Translations under genes and position numbers: made by a program
NCBI GenBank assembly: GCA_007827375.1
Contig: VISH01000002.1
Location: 682,001 to 746,000, forward strand
Reading direction: 5' to 3'
Length of the DNA: 64,000 nucleotides
Source: Alteromonadaceae bacterium 2753L.S.0a.02
GTDB lineage: Bacteria; Pseudomonadota; Gammaproteobacteria; Pseudomonadales; Cellvibrionaceae
The notes under the pieces: model-generated
The model's input: the letters and a program-made list of their open reading frames with translations, nothing else
Told to the model about the DNA's origin: nothing
The model's database searches: none
Part shown: positions 1 to 11,400 of the stretch, in pieces
Layout of the letters: each line of letters begins with the position of its first letter
How positions within the stretch are numbered: the stretch's first letter is position 1

Positions 1-1342
1 AGAACTCACTGCTGCTCTCAGATTCGCCAGCGATATCTGTCAACAACGAATATGACGCAATAATTTTTTGGACGTGTTCAAAACCATAGTGCCTCGAAAG
101 AACAGCAAATACATCCTCCTCAGGATTAAGATAATCATCGCCGTCTAAATCGATTAAGATTGATTGATCGTTCGTTGTGAGGTTGTGAATTACGTTGTAG
201 TAATTATTTGCTGCATACTTTCTTTCTTTATTGGCGACGACGACACAGGGAATATTATTTTTCTCGAATAATTCTAGAGCGGAGCTCAGAGAGCCATCTG
301 TCGAGCAATCGTCGATCAGTGCAATACCTACATCGTAATTTCCCCGACTGGATATAACGCTTTGTATGGCACGCTGAAGTTTTACACCGGCGTTTCTATA
401 CAGAATACTAACGATAAATGCGTTCTCCAGCGGAGTGCCCATAACGATATTGAGAGAATCAATGGTATCTGTTAAGGGGTACATTTTCTTGCCGAAAGAC
501 GCTTTTTGAGTGGCAATGATATTTTGCACGGTTTCTTGTGGAACAATCAAAGCATTGTCGCCGATTCTTTTTAAACTATCCTGGTAAAGCGGTGAGCGCA
601 AACAAAAATCGACTGTTCTAAATTGGTTTGTGCCGATCAGTTGCCTCAAATTTGGGTCTGTGTACGGAGAAATTTCCTCGGGTTGAAAAACTACCGTTGT
701 GTAATTTTTGCCGAGGTGAGCAGGGCTTGACGATTGCGTACTTACGGTAATTTCATGTGATGATATTTGTAAGGTATCGGCGATATCATGCGCCTGTACA
801 GTACTGACCGTTTTATCACACCTGGAAAACAATAGTATATTTTTTAAATCTACATTTTTATAAGTGCGGAGCAGTTTTTTTAATCGAGCTGCGCGGCTTT
901 GGTAAGTTCCAAGCGATTCATTTGTTGGGCAAATAATTGCGAGGTTAAGGCCGTTCTGCTGCGTAGGAATAGAAACAAGTGGTACAGAACTAGGCCATAT
1001 ATCGTGGGCAGTAGTATCTATATAGACGTCGCGATAAAGTTGTGCTTGCTGTTGGGTGGAAAAAATTAGGTAATCTGCGTATTTTAGATAGCCGATCGAT
1101 TTATTCGAAAGCTCAAATACCAGCATCACTACAAATTCGGAGCAGTGGCACAGTATGTCGTCTTCATCCTGACTTAAACCATTTTCATATAAAGCCACAA
1201 AACGGAACGACTGTGTGTTTGCCCCCTTGAGTTGGATAGCTTGTTGCAATTGATCTAGGTACGCTCTTGTTAAAAGCTCATCAACCCCATGTACAGGCTG
1301 GGCCTGCGTCGTGGCAAACATTGCTGAATGAAGCATGATCAT
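1..1342 (-). CDS. Glycosyltransferase, family 2-like (GT-A fold) C-terminal domain; 3' end outside window
   Basis: An open frame runs without a stop for 447 codons on the minus strand and leaves the left edge, so only the N-terminal part is seen. The C-terminal part is a GT-A domain beginning near residue 309 (FIVSILYRNAG). It has the nucleotide-binding DDCSTDGS motif at 344-351 and a DXD-type metal/sugar-nucleotide motif, DLDGDD, at 398-403. The preceding 300 residues do not match a family I can name; they could be a second transferase-like or acceptor-binding domain. In-frame starts are ATG at 1342 and ATG at 1336, both just after an upstream TAA-TAA; I chose 1342, with a weak ribosome binding site. 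It is divergent from the PKS operon and may glycosylate the cluster product or a cell-surface glycan; the first is inference from position only. Confidence 0.8.
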   Translation of the reverse strand, partial: MIMLHSAMFATTQAQPVHGVDELLTRAYLDQLQQAIQLKGANTQSFRFVALYENGLSQDEDDILCHCSEFVVMLVFELSNKSIGYLKYADYLIFSTQQQAQLYRDVYIDTTAHDIWPSSVPLVSIPTQQNGLNLAIICPTNESLGTYQSRAARLKKLLRTYKNVDLKNILLFSRCDKTVSTVQAHDIADTLQISSHEITVSTQSSSPAHLGKNYTTVVFQPEEISPYTDPNLRQLIGTNQFRTVDFCLRSPLYQDSLKRIGDNALIVPQETVQNIIATQKASFGKKMYPLTDTIDSLNIVMGTPLENAFIVSILYRNAGVKLQRAIQSVISSRGNYDVGIALIDDCSTDGSLSSALELFEKNNIPCVVVANKERKYAANNYYNVIHNLTTNDQSILIDLDGDDYLNPEEDVFAVLSRHYGFEHVQKIIASYSLLTDIAGESESSSEF

Positions 1343-1460
1343 CACCGCTTTCGGTATACATTATTAACTTGCGCCGCATAGCGCCAGTACGTTTTTTGAA
1401 ATCATTCCATAGAGTGGCGCGGTTGAAAACTGTCATAAGTTGCAGTCGGCGCCTATTCCA

Positions 1461-1489
1461 TTGACCGTTTAAGTGTCAGATCTTGCAAT
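1461..1489 (+). promoter_or_regulatory. Candidate sigma70 promoter of the biosynthetic operon
   Basis: TTGACC (1461-1466), a 17-nt spacer and TGCAAT (1484-1489) match the -35 box at 5/6 and the -10 box at 4/6. The site lies in the 229-bp divergent gap about 80 nt before the first plus-strand gene. It is the best match I found by eye; no operator is obvious beside it. Confidence 0.3.
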
Positions 1490-1571
1490 AGTAAGTCGCC
1501 TGTAAAGTAAACGACAATGTTACGCATAGATAACAGGTAATTCGTTTATACATGACTGAAAGGTAACTGAC

Positions 1572-2813
1572 ATGGCCGAAACAGATAAGCTGAATGTGAT
1601 AATCGTGGCTTTGGGCACCATGGGCGATTTGAACCCTCTATTGCAAATTGGGGTGAAGCTTAGGGCCCTAGGTAACAAAGTAACCATTTTAACGGATGCC
1701 ACAAAAGAACCATTCGTATGCCAATGTGGCCTGGAGTATCACTGTGTTTTGTCCGAGCAGGATTGGCAATCGTTTATTGGACATAGTGGTCTTTGGGATC
1801 GCCTTACCAGTGACGCTATAGTTTATCGGCATCTGATGTTGCCGACAGTGTTGCCTATTGTTTCTTTCGTTGAAGAGGCGATTTTAGAGAGTAAAACCCT
1901 ATTGGTCGGCGATGTGAAAACCTTGGGTTTAAGGATAGCGAACGAAAAATTCAATGTGCCTCTCGTGAATATCCATCTTGCCCCCGAATACTCAAACTCC
2001 TTTGGGGAATTTGAGAATCAAAGTCACGAAATAACTGTGTTAAAACAACTTAATCATTTACGTGCACGATTTGGTCTTTTAGAACCGGTAAGAGAGCTCA
2101 CAATGAATTGGGCGGCAAAGTGTAATTTGAGAATAAATGCCTATCCGCAATGGTTTCATGGCATATCGAACACGGAATATGCAAATAGTGAATGGTTTGA
2201 TTTCATATTCGACGAACAAGCAGGAGAGGCGCTTCCGGATGATGTCGATATTTTTATTAAAGGTGGTGCCGCTCCGGTGGTATTTACTTTGGGTACTGGG
2301 CTCGGGATTGTCGATAGGTTTTTTAAAGCAGCCGGTGAAGTTTGCAATCTTTTAAATTTGCGAGCTATTTTTTTGTGCAAAGAAGCTGTTCATATTCCTC
2401 AAAAACTTCCTGATTCGGTTCTTGTGAAAAAGTATCTTCCGATGTCTCAACTCTTAAAGCGTTGTAGAGCCATTGTTCATCATGGTGGGGTCGGGACTAC
2501 TGCACAGGCTTTTCGTGCTGGTTTGCCTCAAATCGTAATGCCAATGGCGTTTGATCAATTCGGGAACGCCGTGAGGGTTAGTGATCTGAAGACGGGGTTT
2601 ACGTTACCCATGCATCAGCTGGATGCTTCCCAGTTAAAGCTAACGCTAGAAAAACTCTTGGGTGACGAGATGATCGCACAGCAGTGCCATAGATTGGCTG
2701 CTTCGTTTCAGGGTAACGCAGCGGCTGAAGCAATCGCCAAGCGTATCACTACCCTTGGTAAAACCGCTAAATTTGAACCTGCATCGGAATTGTTGGATGT
2801 GGACTTTATTTAA
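1572..2813 (+). CDS. GT1-family (UDP-sugar) glycosyltransferase, macrolide/natural-product type
   Basis: 413 aa, the normal length for bacterial GT-B glycosyltransferases of family GT1 such as macrolide glycosyltransferases. The N-terminal acceptor domain starts with VIIVALGTMGDLNPLLQIG. The C-terminal donor domain carries the family signature HHGGVGTT (303-310) and DQFGNA (328-333), which contact the nucleotide sugar; His303/His304 sit where the diphosphate is bound. It should transfer a sugar from an NDP-sugar to a hydroxyl of a small hydrophobic acceptor in the cytoplasm. The start has a good ribosome binding site (AAAGGTAA, 7 nt upstream). It is the first gene of the plus-strand operon, 40 bp before the PKS, so the PKS/NRPS product or an intermediate is the likely acceptor (inference). 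No sugar-biosynthesis genes are in the window, so the sugar is probably a common cellular one. Confidence 0.85.
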   Translation: MAETDKLNVIIVALGTMGDLNPLLQIGVKLRALGNKVTILTDATKEPFVCQCGLEYHCVLSEQDWQSFIGHSGLWDRLTSDAIVYRHLMLPTVLPIVSFVEEAILESKTLLVGDVKTLGLRIANEKFNVPLVNIHLAPEYSNSFGEFENQSHEITVLKQLNHLRARFGLLEPVRELTMNWAAKCNLRINAYPQWFHGISNTEYANSEWFDFIFDEQAGEALPDDVDIFIKGGAAPVVFTLGTGLGIVDRFFKAAGEVCNLLNLRAIFLCKEAVHIPQKLPDSVLVKKYLPMSQLLKRCRAIVHHGGVGTTAQAFRAGLPQIVMPMAFDQFGNAVRVSDLKTGFTLPMHQLDASQLKLTLEKLLGDEMIAQQCHRLAASFQGNAAAEAIAKRITTLGKTAKFEPASELLDVDFI

Positions 2814-2853
2814 TGCATAACTACGAATTTAACTGAGATAGCGAGCAAAAATC

Positions 2854-5403
2854 ATGTTGAAAAGTATCGACACCTTGGCTCAAGGATTTATTTTTAGTGT
2901 AGTCGCAGCAACGCTTAAACAAGCGCGAATTCTAAGCGTTAACGAAAAAGGATTTCTGCTGAACTGCAAACATAGCGACAGAAAGATAGTGGGAGATTTG
3001 GCAGAGATATTTGAAAAATTTCTGCAATCGCATGTAAAGGCAATGACTTCCAGTGCTGACGCTGCAGATTACTACGAGTGCTTAAATAGTTCCGTATTTA
3101 GAATGTTGTCTTTGGACTGGAAAAATTATTTGGAGGGGGATGACCTCAGTAGTATTAACTCGCTGGTTGAAGATTGTTGCTTGCCAGAGCTTAACAAGAG
3201 CTGCTCCACACTGAAAACTTCGATTTGGCTTCCTTTTATAGCGGTAATGGCGGAAAGCGGCGTTTATCAGCGAGAAAAAAGTTGGCTGCTGGATGTGAGG
3301 AAAATTCCCGAAAAAGGGCGCACCGAATTAGTGGCTGTATTGGTCGAAAATGGCGTGTTAAAAATATTCGACGATTCAAAAGAAGCGTTGTGTTATGAAA
3401 TTACAGGGGAGTACGCTGAACTGCTTTCTGAACCAAAAATATTGAGCTCTATTGTTTCATTCGGAAAGCTGGTTATAGAGGCAGATTCCCAGTTGTTCGA
3501 TAAGAAGGTCGGGCGCAGTCTCATCGAATTTGCAAAATCGGAAATATTAGCAGAAGCCTTTGGAGACTATCTGACAACTCCAGATGCTATTAAAGAAACC
3601 GCAGCCAGTATCTTTGAGCAATGTAACGCAGGAAAGGCAGAATCCTATACTGTATTTTTGATATCTCCTCACCCTGAAGAATTTGAAGGGTTGATCTCCC
3701 GGGAATTGTCACACGTTGGCGACGAATTTGAAAACACTTCGTTAAGCATTAAATCTCGAGAACTGGGTCCTTTAAGTGGGGATATGATTGGAGCCGCGGA
3801 ATCGTTGAAAAATGACATCTCTCGGGAAGTGCGGGAAATGCATAATGATTTCCTTCTGGTGCTTGATGCCCGAAATGTTTTTTCAGCGGCGGTAAGCGAA
3901 TATGTATGCGCCTTGTTTAAGCACCCTTTGCTTGCTACGCGCGGAAAAGTGTTGTTGTGTACCAGTCATAACAATTGTCTAAACGCCATTAGCAATTGGA
4001 AGGAATTTATCGCTGCATTTTGTAAATTCTTTGAACGTGACGTTGTAGAACTGCTCGCGGAGCTTGCACGCAAGGGGGTGGTTCCACTGGCATTTGGGCA
4101 AACCATTGTATCATCATCAAAGCATGTGCAATGCACTGCGCTGCATTACCTTGAAAAGCGTGAATACAGTATTCGATACGGAATACCAGATGACATCGAA
4201 CAGCTTATGCGAATTGAAAAAGCGAGTTGGATGCCCGAATTGCAAACGCCCAGCTCAGTGATAAAACAACGGCTGGAGACTTTTCCGCTAGGTCAGCTCG
4301 TGGCTGTCGTTGATAACGAAGTTGTAGCGGTAATTTATTCTCATCGAATTTTATCGGAATCATTGCTGATACATAAAAATGTTGAGGATGTTCCAGATCT
4401 GCATATTGATACGGGAAGTGTTGCGCATATTCTTGGTCTCGCGGTTTTGCCTGAATACCAATCGCGTAAATTGGGCGATCAGTTGCTGGAATTTGCGCTT
4501 CAGATATTCTCAGCAACGCCGTTAGTCAAGAAGATTGTGGGAGTAACCCGATGTAAATCTTTCTATCGATACAACGAGCTGTCTCACCAGGAGTATATAT
4601 TAAAACGTAGCGCGCAAGGCTTAGCTCTTGATCCGCACTTGAATTTCCATGAGCAACATGGCGCCCGTGTGGTAAGCGCGATTGCGAATTATCGTCCAAA
4701 CGACGAACAAAACGACGGCTATGGTGTTTTGGTCGAGTATTCGCCGTGTGATCGAAAGCCACTGGAGATTGCCGGCCGCAATTTTGTATCGCAGCAAAGC
4801 GTAACCGGTACGAAATCCTATGTAAATCAACCGCAGATCAAGGTGCTATCGAGGATTGATGCAAGACAGGAAGCAATAGAGAAAAGTATAGGCCTAATGA
4901 TTCATCGTTTAAAAGCTGAGCTCGCAGGCTTTACCTTGGATGTTATGCAGCCCATTATGGAATTCGGGTTTGATTCAATTGATATGATGGAATTGGGTCT
5001 ACTTATTACAGAAGAGTATGGGATTGAAATAGACCCGCTGTTTTTCTTCGCTAATAGCACTATTCGACAAGTTGCTAAAAGAATTATTGAAAATGCTGAT
5101 CCCTCGCGTCTTCAGCCAACTCCTGACGTTGCAAGTGCAATGAACAATCCTGCCGAAAAAAATAAAAGATCTATCAAACCTGCTGAAGAAAGCATCGCGC
5201 AATTTATTACAAGCCTTGTAGGCCACTGCGATGCTTTAGAGGATATCAGACAAAGACCCCTGTTGGATCTCGGTTTGGATTCTTCACAATTCCTCACTCT
5301 TGGAGCATTCATAAACGCGGAGTTCGAAATAGCTACCAATGATTTGTTCTTCTTCGAATACAACTCCATTTGTAAAATCGCTTCGTATATTGCAGATCAA
5401 AAG
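2854..5403 (+). other. Loading module: adaptor-like region, GNAT, tandem ACP1-ACP2
   Basis: Residues 438-635 resemble the GNAT-like starter domain of CurA, pederin-type and other trans-AT synthases, which decarboxylates malonyl-CoA and/or moves the acyl group onto the adjacent ACP. The 435 residues before it are unassigned. Part of them (about 125-200) has the winged-helix-like look of the segment that precedes C-methyltransferase domains, as in the adaptor or MT1 regions of CurA- and GphF-type loaders; this is inference. Two ACPs follow, FGFDSID (Ser708) and LGLDSSQ (Ser810), both with the phosphopantetheine serine. Predicted starter: acetyl or a close relative. Confidence 0.75.
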
Positions 5404-8400
5404 AATTCCAAAATATTACGCGCTTCGAATAGCGCGAAAACGCCTATTTCGAAGGGAGAGAACGAAACACAAAAGGTGGCTATCGTGGGCTTTGCTATGC
5501 AAGTACCTGGTACCGAGAGGGATAGAAACGCGTTTTTTTCCAACCTCATTCATGAGCAGAGTTCTATCGGCACCTTGCCAAGAGGACGTTGGAGTTGGCC
5601 GGAGGGTATAGATAAGTATGGTGATCACAAAGGCATAGATGCGGGTGGTTTTTTAAGCGATATTGCGTGTTTCGACAACGAATTCTTTCGTATATCTGCC
5701 GCAGAAGCAGAATTGATGGATCCCCAACAGCGAATCTTATTAGAGCTGTGTTGGCAGGCATTTGAACACGCTGGTTACAACCCACAGACTTTGGCGGGTA
5801 GTGATACGGGTGTATTTTTGGGGGCGAGCGGCTCTGATTACAAACTTTGTTTAGCGGATGCCGGTTTCGTAGATGAAGCGCATTGTAGTACGAGTATCGC
5901 AATGTCGGTGATTCCAAATCGCTTGTCCTATTTTTACAATTTTAACGGGCCGAGTTTGCTTCTGGATACAGCCTGTTCCAGTTCGCTAGTTGCGATTCAC
6001 GAGGCTGTAAAATCTATCAAAAGCAGAGAATGTTCTGTAGCTGTAGCCGGCGGTATTAATATTATTTGTCATCCAGCCAACACCTTGTCTTACCATCGTG
6101 CGGGTATGCTTTCTCGGGATGGACTGTGCAAAACATTTTCTGACGATGCCAACGGATATGTACGCTCAGAAGGTGCAGCTTTGTTGGTTATGAAATCCTT
6201 AGCTGATGCTGAAAGAGACGGAGACCACATTTACGGTGTGATAAGGGGTAGCGCGATTAATCATGGTGGCCAGGCCAGTGGTTTGTCGGCACCAAATCCT
6301 GTGGAACAGGGAAAGTTAATCACCAAAGCGCTGGAGAATGCAAATTTAGGTGCGGATCAGCTTAGCTATATCGAAGCTCACGGTACCGCAACTCCCTTGG
6401 GTGATCCCATTGAAATCGAAGGATTAAAACGAGCATTCTCACCGTTTGGCGCCATTCCCAGGTCTTGTGCTGTTGGGTCTGTAAAAACCAATATTGGACA
6501 CTTGGAAGCGGCAGCGGGTGTGGCTGGTCTAGTTAAATTATTGGTGGCATTACAGCACAAGACATTACCTGGAAATGCTAATTTCCATAGCTTAAATTCC
6601 AAAATACAACTTACCGACAGTCCATTTTATGTATTGGATAAATCGCAGCCCTGGGAATTGAAAGAACATCAGCATAAGAGAATTGCTGGTGTTAGTAGCT
6701 TTGGTATAGGTGGGGCAAATTCTCATGTTATTGTCGAAGAGTATTGTAATAAAATTGATCAGGTCTGTTCGGATATTCGTCGCGATAATTTGTTTTTATT
6801 ATCTGCGAAAACGCCCGAAGCATTGCAGCGTTATGTTCGATCATGCCTTGAACACTTTGGCTTTATCGATCGTGCGAAGCTAAATTCCGAATTCCATGCT
6901 TTGTGTCAAAAATCGCAAACAGCTAAAGGTGTTTTTAAGTGTCGTCTGGCGATAGTTGCATCGAGCGGTGATGATTTTCTTGAAAAACTAACTCTGGAAA
7001 AAATGGCCTCCAGCTCTGGCGCTGCATCGGTGCAAAAGGGTGTTTATCGTTTTACATCAACAAATTCGCATCCGGGCTTAGATTTGGAGTCATTTGTACC
7101 CCTTGCCGTGCAACAAAAAAATATGTCAGCATTGGCTTCATTATGGGTAAGCGGTACTGATATCGATTGGCAGGGAATTACAGATAAAACATCTACCTCT
7201 CTTACCTTGCCGGACTATCCATTTGCAGACAATCGACATTGGTATTGCAGGGAAAGCAATTTAGAAGAAAATATTGGCAGCATTGCGGTTAAAAATATCG
7301 CGCACCTGCCTATTTGGAAGTCCGAGGAAGTGCAGGGTAAAACAAAGGCTGACTGGACCAAAAACACGCTGATTGTTTATGACAGTGAAGATAGCAGATT
7401 TCCGGGTTTAGCTTCGACACTACTGACTGAATTAGAAAAAAGTTTATTAAAACACCACTTAATCGATCTACAAAATGGAGACCTTACAACCCAATTGAGT
7501 CCATTTTCTATGGACAGCCGTAACTCTCCCGAGCGCATTGTCTATCTGGCTATGTCGAACAAGTACGACGCTCAAACTGCGCTTGATAGGGGTCAGGCTC
7601 TCTTAGAGGTGTGCCAGAAATTAAAGGCTTCCGCAGATTTGGATTTTTACCTGGTAACCCTGAACGCCCACAAAACCCAATATGATGTAGAGGCAAACCC
7701 GGTAAGCTCTGCGCTCACTGGTTTCATCCAAAGTGTTGCCCGTGAAAGAAGTAACTGGGCGATTAGATCCATTGATTTTTCCGATCGTGGCGATCTTTAT
7801 GGTTGGCTTAGTCCGGCGCTATGCGAGGCGATCATAACAGAACCTGCGAATAAGAACGGATGCCCAACAGCCTATCGCAATGGTATGCGAATGCACCGCA
7901 AATTGTCGCCGATAAACTTTAACACAAACGTGAAAGGTGCTTTTAAACAACAGGGGCGCTATCTAATAGTTGGTGGTTCTGGCGGTCTCGGGCAGTTATT
8001 GTCGAAATATCTCATTACGCACTACAACTCGACACTTATTTGGGTTGGACGACGCGAATTTGACGAGAATTTGCGCGAGTTAACACGCACTTGCGATCCT
8101 AGCGGAACTGCAATTGAATATTACAGTTGTGACGTAACTTGTGCTGAGGAATTAAAGTCGCTTGTTGAAAAATTTAGCGATACTGAAAGTGGCATCAACG
8201 GTGTATTTAATGCTGCAGTAACAACTCAGGATGCCAGAATAGAAAATTTAAGTGGCGCGGATTTCCGGAAAATTGCTGCTAGTAATTTATGGATTACTGA
8301 AAATATTTTGCGCGTTTTTGGGAAGCAGCCATTGGATTTCATCTGCTTATTTTCGTCCATACAATCTCTGCAGTGTGATTTCGGTATCTCACTCTATGGT

Positions 8401-11400
8401 TTTATTTCGGCATTCAAAGATGCCTACGCCGGAATTAGCCAAAACGGCTTACTCGCTCAAGTTCCAGTGAGCGTTTTGAATTGGGGATATTGGCCTGTAG
8501 GTTTAGGTGATAATTTCCAAGTCCGTCAGCGCATCGTGGATCAAATAGGGATGCAGCCGCTGAGTGAGCTGGAAGGCATGGCGAGCCTTGAGTTAACGTT
8601 GGCAAGAAATCTTTCCCAGGTTGCTCCTGTGAAATTGGCGGAAAGTCATGAGTTGCAGCTGGTTGATGAAAACTATCCTTTTACAGTCTATGAAGGGTTT
8701 AAATTGGATGGTTTCGCTGACGAACTACAGCAACTTCTCCCAAACAGAGTGAGTGAGTACCAGGCTGCAAGAGATAAAACTTTTGAAAACGGCGCGCTTG
8801 TTAACTTAGGAATGTCTGGGTTGATCAAAGCATTTATCGATTTGGGAGCTAACGAACTATGCGATAACTTCCTGTCTCCCCATGAGTGGACGCAAAAACT
8901 GGGTATTGTAGAACGTTATCATCGTTTTACCTGTGCGGCACTCGAGTTGCTCGTTGAAAAGAGTGTCGTGCACTGTCGTGATCGTAGTTACCGGTGGAAC
9001 GCCGGGTACGATTGTTCCGGATTCAGGCAGGCAGCGCTGGACCAGCTAAATCAAACAACAAAACAGGATTCCGCGTTACGAGCGCAGTCCGAGTTACTAC
9101 ATACCTGCGTAACTCATCTTTCGGAAATTTTGCAGGGCTCAAGGCCGGCCACCGACATAATGTTTCCCGGTGCTTCAATGGATTTGGTCGCAGGGATCTA
9201 TAAAGGTAATCCGGCGGCTGACTACGTAAATCATCGTGTTGCAGACGTTATCGCCAGCCTGGTGAGTCGCAAACTTGACGATCTTAACGGGCAAAGACCC
9301 GTTCGAATTCTTGAACTTGGGGCAGGTACTGGAGGTAGCAGTGCATTTATATTTAAGCGTCTAAACGAATTTGCTGACGGTCTCGAATACTTCTATACCG
9401 ATGTGTCACGTAGTTTCCTGCTCTACGCGGAAGATAATTACAAACCTACGTACCCTTACATTAAACCGCATATTTTCGATTTACAGAAAGATATTGCTGA
9501 GCAGGATATCCCGGAAGATTACTTTGATATTGTCGTCGCAGCCAATGTAGTTCACGCGACGGACGATGTCGTCAATGTGCTCAGTAACGTAAAACGGTCA
9601 ATGAAATCAGGTGCCGCACTGGTGCTCAATGAAATTACCCAGCGGCGTACTTTTTTAACACTGACCTTTGGTTTGCTGGATGGTTGGTGGAAATCTGTTG
9701 ATGAAAGTATTCGTATACCTGCCAGCCCTTTACTCACACCTGCGTCTTGGCGAGCTGTTCTCGAATCTATCGGGTTGCACCAGGTGACAGTGGTGGATGG
9801 TGATAAAACAGAGCTCGATCAGCAGGTTATTGTGAGCATTAGCAATGGCGTGTGTGATACCACATCAGCTTTCGCGGCTAAAGTGAAAGACAAGGAAGTC
9901 AAGCTCAGCATGGATACAGAGCTGCGACTTAATTCTGATAACTACGAGTATAAAAACAGTGTATCTGTGGAAAAAGCCGTAATGGCTGGCGAAGAGTTGG
10001 CACACTGGCTTAAAGAGAAAATAGTCGCGGTTACGGCGAGCACTTTACGAACGGATGCTGAAAGTATTGGTAGTGAGCAGTCTTTTGCAGATATGGGGGT
10101 TGACTCGATATTGAGTGTCAGCATTGTAAAAACGTTAAATCAGAACTTACAAATTAAGCTGAACAGTACAGACCTTTTTAGTTATACGTGCGTGGACTTG
10201 TTGGCTTCTCATATTGCCGAGAATTTTTCAGATAAACTGAATTTTACTGGTTTGAATACGCAACCCGTTACAAATGATGAATTAATATCTAAAAGGCCAA
10301 AGGCAGAAAAATCTGAAACAAACATAAAAATACCCAGTGCCATTGCTCCCAATACCGCTTCTGAGCTTGGCGAAGATGCGATCGCCATTATCGGTATTTC
10401 CTGCCAGCTCGCATCTGCTGGAAATGCCAATGAGTACTGGTATGCTCTGAAAAATGGACAAAGTTTGATTACCGAGGTTCCCGAAAACCGCTTCCGCATA
10501 TGTCCTGATCTCGACCCCAGTCATTTTTATCGTGCTAAGCATGATAAACACTCAAGTTATTCAAAGTGGGGTGGTTTCTTAAACGATATTGATTGTTTTG
10601 ATGCCTCATTTTTCAAAATTTCCGGAGATGATGCCCAAAATGCGGACCCACAACAACGTCTGATACTGCAGCAATGCTGGAGCGCCTTGGAAGATGCTGC
10701 GATCCCGGGAGAATCGCTACGTGGTGCTAAGTGCGGTGTATTCGTGGGTGTCGAGGCTGGCGATTACGGCGTTAATTACCAGCAGGGGATTGAAGCTGCA
10801 TCATTATGGGGTAATGCGACATCGATAATGGCTGCGCGAATTTCGTATTTTTTAAATTTGAAAGGACCGGCTATCACTGTCGACACTGCTTGCTCAAGTT
10901 CACTTGTCGCGCTCAATTCTGCTTGTCAAAGTCTGAAACTCGGTGAGAGCGACCTTGCTCTTGCCGGCGGTGTCAGCTTGCAAACTACTCCGAATTTCTA
11001 TGTGGCGGGTAGTCAGGCACACATGTTATCGCCCACAGGACAGTGTTACACCTTTGATGATCGTGCCGATGGTTTTGTTCCAGGTGAAGGTGCTGCTGTT
11101 CTAGTGTTGAAGCGATTGAATGATGCGCAACGCGATAAGGATCACATCTACGGTGTGATACGTGGCATAGGAGTGAATCAAGACGGTGCCACCAATGGTA
11201 TTACAGCACCCAGTGCATTATCGCAAAAGGAGTTATTGAACGCCGTATATACAAATAATCAAATAAACCCGGCTGACATCGAAATGGTTGAAGCCCACGG
11301 CACAGGTACCAAACTTGGTGATCCCATCGAATTTGAAGCACTCTCCGAGGTGTTTTCCCGCTCAACAACAAGAAAGAACTACTGTGCTCTCGGTTCTGCA

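Noticed and set aside
1042..1230. Small plus-strand frame near the left edge
   Set aside because: It is antisense to the continuous glycosyltransferase frame, which carries clear GT-A motifs.
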